A stretch of DNA of 44,706 nt, from positions 1 to 44,706 of the forward strand of contig CAMLHQ010000022.1 of assembly GCA_946479785.1 (NCBI GenBank), read 5' to 3'. This document shows, piece after piece, positions 1 through 8,600 of the stretch. The position numbers were made by a program, and so were the translations under genes. This DNA comes from an uncultured Nitrospira sp. (lineage in GTDB: Bacteria > Nitrospirota > Nitrospiria > Nitrospirales > Nitrospiraceae). The notes beneath the pieces are model-generated. The model did no database searches, was not told where the DNA came from, and worked only from the letters and a program-made list of their open reading frames with translations. Each line of letters opens with the position of its first letter. Position 1 is the first letter of the stretch.

Positions 1-368
1 GCCGTAAAGACACGCTGCAAATGATTGGCGGCCACGAGTTCCGGCGGTACGACCCGTGATGCTCGCCACACGCGGCGCCGGCAGCAGCTTCGGATCCCAT
101 GGATGCGCATCAACCGAGCCACGCGATGGCGGCCGATCCGGATTCCTTGGGCCCGCAGGTCCTGATGAATCCGTGGACTGCCATAGCGGCCCTGCGATGC
201 CCGATAGCAGGCCCGGATCTGTGTAAGGAGGCAGATGTTCTGGCGCTGCCGCGCCGACTCTCCGCGGGCACACCAGGCATAGAACCCACTGCGCGCGACG
301 TGCAACACCCGACACAAGACCTCGATGGGATAGTGTGCCTTCTCTGCCTGGATGTACTGATATTTCAT
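1..368 (-). CDS. IS3-family transposase OrfB, N-terminal part (runs off left edge)
   Basis: Not an annotated long ORF because it is cut by the window edge; found by translating the minus strand. It starts at an ATG at 368 that overlaps the orfA stop (ATGA). About 122 codons are present. The protein begins MKYQYIQAEKAHYPIEVLCR and contains the YGSPRIHQDLR and GIRIGRHRVARLM segments typical of the HTH_21 region preceding the rve integrase core in IS3 OrfB proteins. The catalytic DDE residues would lie beyond the edge. OrfB is normally made as an OrfAB fusion by -1 frameshifting, and the minus-one frame is open from the slippery site at 398-404 through this ATG. Confidence 0.88.
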   Translation of the reverse strand, partial: MKYQYIQAEKAHYPIEVLCRVLHVARSGFYAWCARGESARQRQNICLLTQIRACYRASQGRYGSPRIHQDLRAQGIRIGRHRVARLMRIHGIRSCCRRRVWRASRVVPPELVAANHLQRVFT

Positions 369-646
369 GACGACTCCTTGGCAAAGAAGGCGACCGCTTT
401 TTTTAGGATGTCCCGCTCCTGCCGGACCTGGTCGAGTTCCCGACGCACCGCCTTCAGTTCCTCAGCGGCGAGGAACCCCTTCGACCCCAGAGGCATCTTC
501 GCAGCTTGCAGGTTCCATCGGCTCAACGTGGTCTGGCCGATGCCCAGCTCTCGGGCGACCTGCGTGGCCGTCTTCCCACTCCGTCGCAGCAGCTCCACGG
601 CTTCCTGCTTAAACTCGGGTGTGAACTGCCGACGTGGCTTCCCCAT
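365..646 (-). CDS. IS3-family transposase OrfA (HTH protein)
   Basis: A 93-residue protein starting MGKPRRQFTPEFKQEAVELL, the standard opening of IS3/IS911 OrfA (HTH_Tnp_1). The helix-turn-helix lies at about residues 22-45 (GKTATQVARELGIGQTTLSRW). A leucine-zipper-like coiled coil follows at about 60-90 (LKAVRRELDQVRQERDILKKA), which in this family mediates OrfA/OrfAB multimerisation. OrfA binds the IS ends and modulates transposition. A strong Shine-Dalgarno (GGAGGTGCC) lies just upstream of the ATG at 646. The gene ends in an ATGA overlap with orfB. Confidence 0.93.
   Translation of the reverse strand: MGKPRRQFTPEFKQEAVELLRRSGKTATQVARELGIGQTTLSRWNLQAAKMPLGSKGFLAAEELKAVRRELDQVRQERDILKKAVAFFAKESS
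398..404 (-). promoter_or_regulatory. Programmed -1 ribosomal frameshift site of the IS3 element
   Basis: Seven consecutive A residues on the minus strand, read in the orfA frame as CTA AAA AAA GCG, make a slippery heptamer of the A AAA AAA type. After a -1 slip the frame reads on without a stop into the orfB ATG at 368, so a single OrfAB transposase can be produced. This is the known expression mode of IS3-family elements. No downstream stimulatory hairpin was worked out. Confidence 0.8.
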
Positions 647-847
647 GAGGCACCTCCGCGTGGCTATTATGCCTAGAAGGTGTCCACAAATTCAGGGCAA
701 GACTGTTCGCGCGAACCTTGGCTGGAGTGGGCCTGAGTGAGCCTGAGTAGGCTGGAGGAGGGGCGGGGCAACGCTTTCCTAAGCCCCGGGTCGATCCGAC
801 TAGGCCGCAAGGAGTGCGGGCCTTCGGGCCTCTATTTCAGCATTCTG

Positions 848-1654
848 CTACTTGGCACAGCGGAACCCGGTATAGCTATTTCGCGTTTCAGGCGGAAGTT
901 TGAAGCGGCCATAGGTCAGAAGGTATTTCGGCAGATCGGACCACGATCCGCCTCGCAGGACTTTGAATTGACCCTGCGCAGACCCCCGCGGATTGCGATC
1001 GGGTGAGATCTCATAGTAATTGGTCGCATACCAATCCTGCACCCATTCATAGACATTCCCCGCCATGTGATACAGCCCATACGGGCTCCTGCCTCGTTCG
1101 TGGGACCCTACGGGAAAGAGCACTTGGTTGTAGCTGAAGCGCGCGCCAAGGGCAAAGTTGGCGAATTCTTTCGTCGGCGATTGATTGCCCCAAGGATACA
1201 GCCGCTCATCCGTCCCTCTCGCCGCCTTTTCCCATTCCGCCTCCGATGGTAATCTTCGGCCTTTCCACCGGCAGAAGGCCTCGGCATCGTGCCAATTCAC
1301 GCCGATCACCGGTCGATCCCCATGCTGAATGAGATCAACCGTTTCCCATTGCCAGGGGGCCGCTCGCGTTTCTGCGGCGAGAAACGCCGCATACTGCGCC
1401 GTCGTCACTTCGTACACATCGATCGAAAACGCCTCGAGCCACACGCGATGTAACGGCCGCTCATCTTCCAAGGCCTGCGTGCCCTCAAAACCCATCACAA
1501 ATTCGCCCGCAGGAATCTCGACCACGGGATTGTCCGCCACCGGTTCGAGTGACTTCGATCTTCTTAATCGATCGAGCTGGGCCGGCGACGAATGGGCGAG
1601 GAGAAGGATGAACAGGATGAGGACTGCAGCGCCGATGAAACGAGAGAATTCCAT
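848..1654 (-). CDS. SUMF1/FGE-sulfatase-domain exported protein
   Basis: About 268 residues. A hydrophobic N-terminal segment (about residues 7-25, ending SSPAQ) is a signal peptide or anchor. The rest is a formylglycine-generating-enzyme (SUMF1) fold: IPAGEFVMG near the start, RPVIGVNWHDAEAFCRWKG and RLPSEAEWEKAARG in the middle, GLYHMAGNVYEWVQDW, and the terminal RGGSW...GFRC. True FGEs carry a catalytic cysteine pair just after RGGSW; here that stretch (RGGSWSDLPKYLLTYGRF) has none, so sulfatase-activating chemistry is unlikely. A structural or EgtB/PvdO-like role is possible. The ATG at 1654 overlaps the upstream methyltransferase stop (TGATG). A TTG at 1657 has better spacing to the GGAGG and is an alternative start. 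Last gene of the prmA operon. Confidence 0.85.
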   Translation of the reverse strand: MEFSRFIGAAVLILFILLLAHSSPAQLDRLRRSKSLEPVADNPVVEIPAGEFVMGFEGTQALEDERPLHRVWLEAFSIDVYEVTTAQYAAFLAAETRAAPWQWETVDLIQHGDRPVIGVNWHDAEAFCRWKGRRLPSEAEWEKAARGTDERLYPWGNQSPTKEFANFALGARFSYNQVLFPVGSHERGRSPYGLYHMAGNVYEWVQDWYATNYYEISPDRNPRGSAQGQFKVLRGGSWSDLPKYLLTYGRFKLPPETRNSYTGFRCAK

Positions 1655-2319
1655 CAATAAATAACACCTCCAACAATCCAGTGACGGTCGTCAATCACAT
1701 CGATGAGCAGCCGTGTGAGGTTCATGCGGGCGAGCTGCGTGGTCACTTCGTCTTCGGTAAAGGCGGCCAGGAGCGAGTTGTAAAAGTCCCGTCGTAAGAT
1801 TTCGGACTCCCCGCCCGCATATCGATCCACGATCGCTTGCGCTTCCTCCGTCGAATCAGGCCGGAGCAAGTCCATCACGAGGACCGGCGAGCCTGACTTC
1901 ACGAGTTGGCGGAGTTTATGCCAGAACTGTAAGGGATTAGGCAGATGGTGCAAGAGACTGTTGGAGATAGCCGCATCCACGACATTGGCCCCAGCGACCG
2001 CTTCGAACCGTTCGCAACGCAAGGTAATCCGATCGGCCAGCCCGGCTTGCTTCACAGCCTGCTCGCCCAACCGGATCATCGGGGCGGAGGCATCGACACC
2101 GACCACCTGGCAAGCGGGATACTGCTTGGCAAAGCGGATAGGAATGTCAGCGGGGCCGCAGCCTAGATCCAGGACGCGCCCTTCTGAAAAATCCGGGAAG
2201 TAATCACGGAACCGAACGACGAAGCCTTGATTCTCTTCCGAGAAGTCGGCGCGCGCATAGGCCTCAGCCTGCTTGGGATCGTCCATCAACTCCGGCTCAA
2301 GCACACGCTCCATCACCAT
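1654..2319 (-). CDS. Class I SAM-dependent methyltransferase
   Basis: A 221-residue protein with a Rossmann methyltransferase core. Motif I is VLDLGCGPADIPIRFA (residues about 49-64), followed by the acidic ribose-binding turn VVGVDASAPMI and a motif IV-like region NVVDAAISNSLLHHLPNP. The substrate cannot be told; the form resembles the Methyltransf_11/25 families that act on small molecules, quinones or lipids. It sits third in a tightly spaced minus-strand operon, 17 bases after the MOSC gene, and overlaps the SUMF1 gene by one base. An in-frame ATG at 2313 is an alternative start. It ends VIDDRHWIVGGVIY, a tail without known function. Confidence 0.85.
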   Translation of the reverse strand: MVMERVLEPELMDDPKQAEAYARADFSEENQGFVVRFRDYFPDFSEGRVLDLGCGPADIPIRFAKQYPACQVVGVDASAPMIRLGEQAVKQAGLADRITLRCERFEAVAGANVVDAAISNSLLHHLPNPLQFWHKLRQLVKSGSPVLVMDLLRPDSTEEAQAIVDRYAGGESEILRRDFYNSLLAAFTEDEVTTQLARMNLTRLLIDVIDDRHWIVGGVIY

Positions 2320-2336
2320 TCACCATTCAGCATCTA

Positions 2337-2843
2337 TCAGCGAACATGACCGGCCTGCTCGATTGTCACCTCGTCACCCGGCCGCACGATCCCCGCGGCG
2401 AGCACACGCGCATAGAGACGGCTCCAGCCAGGATTGGTTTTCTGAGCGATCCGCTTGAACTCTCCTTCACGGAACCATCGGGCGTTCAAGTCGCACGGTG
2501 CACAGTAGCTTGTCACTTCCAGTCGCACGTCCGGACCAATGTTCACTTGCGCCCCGGGACCAAGCTTTTCCCACTGGAGTCCGGCCAGCGTGAAATTTTC
2601 CCCTGCCGATCCTGGATCGATCGGGTGTCCCTCATCCTGCAATCGTTCGATCAGCTCTAACGAGTATAAACAGACTGCCCGATGCGGACCTCCATGCACC
2701 TTCAGATGGTGTTGTCGATCGCCCTCTATGCCCTGCTCCGTCACCTTCCCCTCGATCAACGGACGCTTGGGCACACCGCCGTCCGACACATTGATCTGAT
2801 GCACGTGAGGATACGGCGGCCGGCCTGTGTCATTCATCGTCAT
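2337..2843 (-). CDS. MOSC domain-containing protein (YiiM-like)
   Basis: About 168 residues from the ATG at 2843, chosen because it overlaps the prmA stop as ATGA; a longer upstream reading is only overlap with prmA. MOSC domains derive from the C-terminal part of molybdenum cofactor sulfurases and are thought to carry or transfer sulfur for metal-sulfur assembly. Diagnostic segments are GDRQHHLKVHGGPHRAVCLY (about 42-61), SAGENFTLAGL and VTSYCAPC, which includes the conserved cysteine. Stand-alone MOSC proteins such as YiiM confer resistance to N-hydroxylated base analogues; whether this one does is not visible in sequence. Confidence 0.9.
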   Translation of the reverse strand: MTMNDTGRPPYPHVHQINVSDGGVPKRPLIEGKVTEQGIEGDRQHHLKVHGGPHRAVCLYSLELIERLQDEGHPIDPGSAGENFTLAGLQWEKLGPGAQVNIGPDVRLEVTSYCAPCDLNARWFREGEFKRIAQKTNPGWSRLYARVLAAGIVRPGDEVTIEQAGHVR

Positions 2844-3718
2844 GCTCCCTCGCACGATTGCGCGCGCGTGAGCTCTATCGCGAGCCATCCGTCCTGTTCT
2901 CGCTCTCGAGTCGGATACAGATCTAGGCGCGCGAAGACCTCTACGATTTCCTGATGCTGCTCAAGGAGAAGTCCCGAAACGAGGAGCCGTCGCCCTGTCC
3001 ACGCAGCCAGCTTGTCAGCCAACTGCAACAGCGTCTGCCGGTCCAGATTGGCGAGCACAAGATCGAACGCTCGTTCGTCGGGAAGAGTGCCGGTGCGGAG
3101 CGACAGTTCCTGCCCGAACCGATTGAGAGCGGCATATTCTTGCGCGCACTCGATCGCAACCGGATCATTGTCGATGCCGACGGCACACACAGCGCCAAGC
3201 CGCAGCGCCACCATGGCCAACAGGCCGCTCCCCGTTCCCACATCCAAGACCGATTCGCCTCCTTGAATCAGTTCCTCAAGCCACTCCAACAGCATCCTCG
3301 TCGTCGCATGATAACCGGTACCGAACGCTTGCTTCGGGTCGAGGACGATCTCAATCTGATCAGCCCTGGCAGGAACCGTCTCCCAACTTGGCCGGATCAC
3401 GATGCGTTGACCAACCCGGAGGGGCTTCACCGATTCAGTCCATTGCCCACTCCAATCTCTGTTCGGGAGAGACTCCACCAGAATGTCCGACACCGGCTGG
3501 TCCGTCGCATCGAGCCGCTGCAGCGCGTCTCGAAGCCGGTCCAGATGGGCCGAAGACCACCGCTGGTTCGGCCAATACAGATGAATCGACTCTTCATCCT
3601 GCCATGCACCTCGCACGTCGGGATCGTCAAGTGCCGCCAATAACTCTCCGGCGTCGATGCGTGACTTGATGTGAATGTCTACCCAATCAGAAGTTGCGTT
3701 TTGTTTCTGCACGACCAT
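2840..3718 (-). CDS. prmA: Ribosomal protein L11 methyltransferase PrmA
   Basis: A 292-residue protein of the length usual for PrmA, which trimethylates amino groups of ribosomal protein L11 using SAM. The family-specific element DPKQAFGTGYHATTRMLLEW (about 127-146) precedes SAM motif I VLDVGTGSGLLAM (157-169) and the acidic turn VGIDNDPVAIECAQ. The motif corresponding to NPPF/NIL is LANLDRQTLLQLA. The N-terminal 100 residues form the substrate-recognition region, with NRDWSGQWTESVKPLRVG at its end as in PrmA. First gene of the minus operon; its promoter lies in the 103-base divergent gap to the MutS-like gene. Confidence 0.92.
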   Translation of the reverse strand: MVVQKQNATSDWVDIHIKSRIDAGELLAALDDPDVRGAWQDEESIHLYWPNQRWSSAHLDRLRDALQRLDATDQPVSDILVESLPNRDWSGQWTESVKPLRVGQRIVIRPSWETVPARADQIEIVLDPKQAFGTGYHATTRMLLEWLEELIQGGESVLDVGTGSGLLAMVALRLGAVCAVGIDNDPVAIECAQEYAALNRFGQELSLRTGTLPDERAFDLVLANLDRQTLLQLADKLAAWTGRRLLVSGLLLEQHQEIVEVFARLDLYPTREREQDGWLAIELTRAQSCEGA

Positions 3719-3821
3719 TTCGTTGAGCCTCTAAGCCCGGCAAGCACGTGGCTGGCAAGGTTTGTTAACAGCCTGTAGTCGTTGACGACATGATGCCCTT
3801 CGAGTAAGGTGCCATCGCACA
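3719..3821. promoter_or_regulatory. Divergent promoter region between prmA and the MutS-like gene
   Basis: This 103-base gap separates two operons transcribed outward, so it must hold both promoters. I did not find a convincing -35/-10 pair for either direction. AAGGTG about nine bases before the ATG at 3822 is a usable ribosome binding site for the plus-strand operon. Confidence 0.45.
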
Positions 3822-5651
3822 ATGGCAGCCATCTCGCGCACGACACAACTCCAACGGCTTATCCGAAGAATCGAACGGCTGATCGCACGCGGCGCCGCAA
3901 CCAGCTCGCGGTTTACCAAGTGGCGGCTGACCATCTTTATTGCCGGACTCCTGTGCAGCATCACACTGTTCAGAGCCGGCTGGTACAACAGCGGCAACCT
4001 GGCCCTAGCCGGATTTATCATCCTCTTTCTGATCGTCGCCGCGTATCATAACAGGCTCGAACAGCGGATTCATCGGCTGCGGCTCTGGGAGCACATCAAG
4101 TCCGCGCACCTTGCGAGAGTGCAACTCGACTGGCCCAAGATTCCTCAGAAACCCTGGGAACAGGCATCGTCTCATCTGTATGCACAAGACTTGGATCTGA
4201 CCGGTCCTCGTTCACTTCTGCACCTCCTTGACCACACCGTGTCCGACCAGGGACGTGCGCGCTTGACCTCCTGGCTGATCAGCCAGCCACCTGAGCCGGA
4301 CATGTGGAAGGCCCGTCAGCGCCTCGTAAAAGAGTTAACGCCTCGATCGCTGTTTCGCGATCGTTTGGTGCTGGAAGCGCAACTCGCGGGCGAACAGGAA
4401 ATCAACGGCCGTCGTCTCGCTGCCGTCCTGGAACACCCCGTAGGCTTCCCCGGATTGAACCGCATCCTTGTCATCCAAACTCTGTTGGCGCTTGGCACGA
4501 TCGTTCTCGGAATCGGCGCCCTGCTCGGCTGGCTTCCCGGCTATTGGATGTTCACGTTTGGAGCCTATGCCTTGATCTATCTGATGACCGACCAGGGAGA
4601 AGAACTGCTCGAACACGCCATCGGCCTTCACCATGAAATGGAACGGCTCAGCAAGGTGTTGCAATTTGTGGAACGCCATGCGTCACAATCCGAGTCGGCA
4701 CTCGCTCAGACCTGCAAACCCTTCGTGGAACCGGGCCGGTCACCCTCCTCGTTCACGCGGCACATCGCCCGTATTTTTCACGGGATCAGCGTGAAGGCCC
4801 ATCCCTTGGTCCATCTGGCATTCAACATCCTTTGCCCTTGGGATCTGTTTTTCACGTTTCGGCTGCGGCAGTTTCAAGCACGAGTGCGAGACCGGCTCCC
4901 GGTCTGGCTTGATCGCTTAGCAGAAGTAGAAGCGGCATCGACCCTCGCCACGTTCGCATATCTACATCCGCACTATATATGGCCGACGCCATCTTCATCT
5001 GTCGGTCTGCACAGCACCGCCCTCGGCCACCCGCTGATCCCATCCTCGGTCCGCGTCACCAACGGCATTGCGTTATCCGGGCTCGGTACGATTCATCTGA
5101 TCACCGGATCGAACATGTCCGGTAAAAGCACCTTCCTCCGGACAATCGGGATCAATCTGTGTCTGGCACAGGCGGGAGCTCCAGTCTGCGCAACGACCTT
5201 CGAATGGAGCCGGAGCCGATTGGCCTGTTGCATCCGCGTCAACGACTCGCTCGATGCAGGCCTCTCGTTTTTCTATGCCGAGGTGAAACGGCTGAAAGCG
5301 ATCCTCGACGCGACGGCGGACCGCGCGGCACCGCCGGTGCTCTTTCTCATCGATGAGATTTTCAAGGGAACGAACAACCGGGAGCGTCTCATCGGCAGCC
5401 GAGCCTACATCAAGACGCTTGCAACGAGGAATGGCTTCGGCCTCGTCAGCACGCACGATCTAGAATTGACAGATTTGGAAAAGGAAATCCCTTCGCTCAC
5501 GAATGCGCATTTTCAAGAAACTGTCAGCGCAGGCGCACTCGCCTTCGACTACCGCCTCCGTCCCGGCCCCTGTCCCACCACGAATGCTCTGCGCATCATG
5601 GAGCTGGAAGGGCTGCCTATTCCCACAACCTCCCCAAATGAGGCACAATAG
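3822..5651 (+). CDS. Membrane-anchored MutS-like ATPase
   Basis: A 609-residue protein whose C-terminal third is a MutS domain V ATPase: Walker A GSNMSGKST (429-437), Walker B LFLIDEIFKGTNNRER (D511, E512) and the signature STHDLELTDLE. The N-terminus lacks the mismatch-binding domain I (no Phe-X-Glu). Instead it has two hydrophobic helices (about 36-54 and 60-78) and two more around 222-256 (LLALGTIVLGIGALLGWLP). These proteins are annotated as MutS-family but are membrane proteins, so a classical mismatch-repair role is doubtful. First gene of a five-gene operon; nine bases separate it from the next start. It could act as an ATP-driven clamp at the membrane, but that is speculation. Confidence 0.88.
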   Translation: MAAISRTTQLQRLIRRIERLIARGAATSSRFTKWRLTIFIAGLLCSITLFRAGWYNSGNLALAGFIILFLIVAAYHNRLEQRIHRLRLWEHIKSAHLARVQLDWPKIPQKPWEQASSHLYAQDLDLTGPRSLLHLLDHTVSDQGRARLTSWLISQPPEPDMWKARQRLVKELTPRSLFRDRLVLEAQLAGEQEINGRRLAAVLEHPVGFPGLNRILVIQTLLALGTIVLGIGALLGWLPGYWMFTFGAYALIYLMTDQGEELLEHAIGLHHEMERLSKVLQFVERHASQSESALAQTCKPFVEPGRSPSSFTRHIARIFHGISVKAHPLVHLAFNILCPWDLFFTFRLRQFQARVRDRLPVWLDRLAEVEAASTLATFAYLHPHYIWPTPSSSVGLHSTALGHPLIPSSVRVTNGIALSGLGTIHLITGSNMSGKSTFLRTIGINLCLAQAGAPVCATTFEWSRSRLACCIRVNDSLDAGLSFFYAEVKRLKAILDATADRAAPPVLFLIDEIFKGTNNRERLIGSRAYIKTLATRNGFGLVSTHDLELTDLEKEIPSLTNAHFQETVSAGALAFDYRLRPGPCPTTNALRIMELEGLPIPTTSPNEAQ

Positions 5652-5660
5652 ACCTCACGG

Positions 5661-8600
5661 ATGACAGTATCGAACGGGTCTGACTCTCATTCCACTTCTC
5701 ATCCTCTGCGCGGATTGCTCATCGCCCAATTCTGCGGCGCATTCAACGACAACGCCTGGAAGTTGATGGTCGCCCTCCTGGCCATCCGCCAATTGGTGTC
5801 CATCACCGCGCCGGGCCCCGAGTTCGAAACCGCCTCGCAAACGCAAACAACACAGGCCTTCGTCGTGTTCACGTTCCCACTTGCCCTGGTTTCGACCGTC
5901 GCCGGTCTGCTGGCCGACCGTGTCAGCAAACGCACCGTCATCATTCTGATGAAATCGGTGGAGGTGTTGCTGATGAGCGCCGCCACTGTAGCACTCTGGA
6001 TCAATCCCGCCGGCGGCATCCTGCCGCTGATCGTGCTGGGCAGCATGGGAATCCACAGCGCCCTCTTTAGTCCTGCGAAATACGGGATTCTTGCCGAATT
6101 GCTGCCGCATGAACGGCTGGCAGCGGGCAATGGACAGTTGGAGATGTGGACCTTCGCCGCCATTCTTACCGGTACCGCAGCACCGGGCATTCTTCTCTCC
6201 GTCACTGGAGGGTCGACCTGGCTCGCTCCGCTGCTGCTCGCGATCATCTCGCTCATCGGATGTGCCGCAGCCGTCACCATTCCCTCCGTGCCTCCAGCGC
6301 GCGCCGAAGGCGGACTGCTCAATACCTGGCGGGGCGCCTGGGCGGCCCTCGCTGCCGACCGCATGCTACGCCTCGCTATTATCGGCGCGGTCTTCTTCTG
6401 GACCATCGCGAGCCTCTTCGCACAAAACATTTTGGTCTATGCCAAGGCTGTCTTGGGCGTGTCCGACTGGCAATCCGGCTTGCCGCTCATGATGCTCTCG
6501 ATCGGTATTGCCGTCGGCGCCAAGCTGGTCGGCCGCCTCTCACAAGCCCGCGTGGAGTACGGCTTGATTCCGCTCGGCGCCACCGGCGTCGCCATCATTC
6601 TCTCCGCACTCGGACTCATCGCTCCGGGTTTCGGATGGACATTGGCCCTCATGGGCGTCCTCGGTCTTGCCAGCGCGTTGATCTTCGTGCCGCTCAATGC
6701 CCTCATCCAATGGCGCGCGCCGGCGGATCGGCGCGGCTCTGTCATCGCGTTTGAGAACACCTGCGTGTTCACCGGCATTCTGATGGGGTCATTGGGCGCA
6801 GGCGCGCTCGCCAACAGCGGCGTGTCGACCACCGGCATCTTCGTGGCCACCGCGCTCTTTACAATCGCCGGCACCGCCTGGGCCCTATGGCTGCTGCCTG
6901 AGGCTCTGCTCCGCCTCGTTCTCGTCATCTTGACCAACAGCGTCTACCGCTTACGCATCGTCGGCCACTCGCACGTGCCTGTCAGCGGCGGCGCTCTGCT
7001 GGTGCCTAACCACGTATCTTTCATCGACGGATTTCTCTTGATCGCCAGCTTAGATCGTCCTGTCCGATTTGTCGTCGATGCGCAGTACGCCGACCTGCCA
7101 ATCTTCAAACCGTTCATGAAGATGTTGGGCGTGATTCCGATCTCATCCCACGGCGGTTTACGCGTGGTGCTGCGCGCGCTCCGCGACGCAGGTACAGCCT
7201 TGGATCAGGGCGACCTGGTCTGCATCTTTCCCGAAGGCCAAATCACACGCACCGGGACGTTGTTGCCTTTCCGCCGGGGCTTCGAGCGGATTACCAAAGG
7301 CCGCCACGCGCCCCTCATTCCTGTCCATCTCGACCGCGTATGGGGCAGCATCTTCAGCTTCGACGGCGGAAGGTTCTTCTGGAAACGACCCGAGCGGATC
7401 CCCTATCCCGTCACCGTCTCGTTCGGCAAACCGCTTCCACCGCAGACCCCGGCGCCCGAACTCCGGCAAGCCATTCGCGCGCTCGGCGAACAGGCGTGGC
7501 AACTTCGCAAGCCGCACAGGCAGCCACTACATCGCGAATTCATCCGTGCGATGCGACGGCGACCCTTTCAATTTGCGATGGCGGACCAGAATCGGCCGAA
7601 GGTGAGCGCATTTCAGGCGTTGGTCGGATCAATCGTACTCGCTCGGACGCTTCGATCTCGGTGGGAAGGCCAGCCTCGCGTCGGCATCCTGCTTCCTCCT
7701 TCCGTCGCAGGCGCCCTCATCAATGTCGCCGCGCCTCTCTGTGGAAAGACGAGCGTCAATTTGAACTATACGGTCGGCAAATCGGGGCTTGAAGCCGCGG
7801 TTCGCCTCGCTGAACTCCGAACGATCGTGACCAGCCGCGCCTTCGTGGAGAAAGCCAAACTGGAATTACCGGACGGCCCGACCGTCATCTGGCTGGAAGA
7901 CGTAGCCAAGGCCATCGGGACAAGGCAGAAACTGTTCGCCATGTTGCTCGCCGTCTGTGTTCCTGCGCGCGTCATCGAACGAACCTGCGGACAGCGCACT
8001 CCGCTCACCGTGAATGACCTGGCCACCATCATTTTCAGCAGCGGTAGTACCGGCGAGCCGAAGGGCGTGATGCTCTCGCACTTCAGCGTGGATGCTAACG
8101 CACAGGGCGCGACGCAGGTGCTGCATCTCTACCAGCAGGAACGGGTGCTCGGCACCCTGCCGTTCTTCCACTCGTTCGGGTATCTCGTCTTTTGGTTCGT
8201 CATGTTCAACAACGCGGCGCTGGTGTTCCATCCTTCTCCGCTCGATGTCGCGGCCATCGGTGAACTGGTCCGGCGCTACCGTATCACCTTCCTGGTCACA
8301 ACGCCGACGTTCCTGCAGCTCTATCAACGCCGCTGCACGCCGGAGCAGTTCAGCTCGCTGCGCGTCGTTCTCACCGGGGCGGAGAAGTTGCCGGCGCGGC
8401 TCGCGCAGTCGTTCAAAGATCGCTTCGGCATCGACCCCATCGAAGGCTACGGGGTGACTGAATGCGCTCCCGTTGTTGCCGTCAATTGCCCCGACTTCCG
8501 CGCAGCGGGCTTCTATCAGCCGGCCTCCCGGCGTGGAACGGTCGGTCAGCCGCTGCCGGGAGTCTCTGTACAAATCGTCGATCCTGAGCAATACACCCTG

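Larger units (their letters stand above)
1..694 (-). mobile_element. IS3-family insertion sequence, one end only
   Basis: The element reads on the minus strand: orfA (646-365), a slippery A run, then orfB running off the left edge. OrfA and OrfB are the usual IS3 pair, a helix-turn-helix protein followed by the N-terminal part of a DDE transposase. The orfA-proximal end probably lies at about 694-700, where the minus strand reads TGAATTTGTGGACACC, but the exact terminus is uncertain because the opposite end is outside the window. For the same reason no target duplication can be checked. The retained part shows no frameshift or stop that would suggest decay, so the element could be intact. Confidence 0.85.

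Noticed and set aside
99..740. 213-codon plus-strand ORF over the insertion sequence
   Set aside because: It is antisense to orfA and orfB, which have clear family motifs; the translation is low-complexity and has no ribosome binding site.
780..845. GGGCC-TTCG-GGCC hairpin downstream of the SUMF1 gene as an intrinsic terminator
   Set aside because: The stem is short and no T run follows on the minus strand, so it is not listed as a terminator.
3822..5651. Annotation as the mismatch repair protein MutS
   Set aside because: It is 609 residues, with membrane helices and no mismatch-recognition domain; only the ATPase domain is shared.
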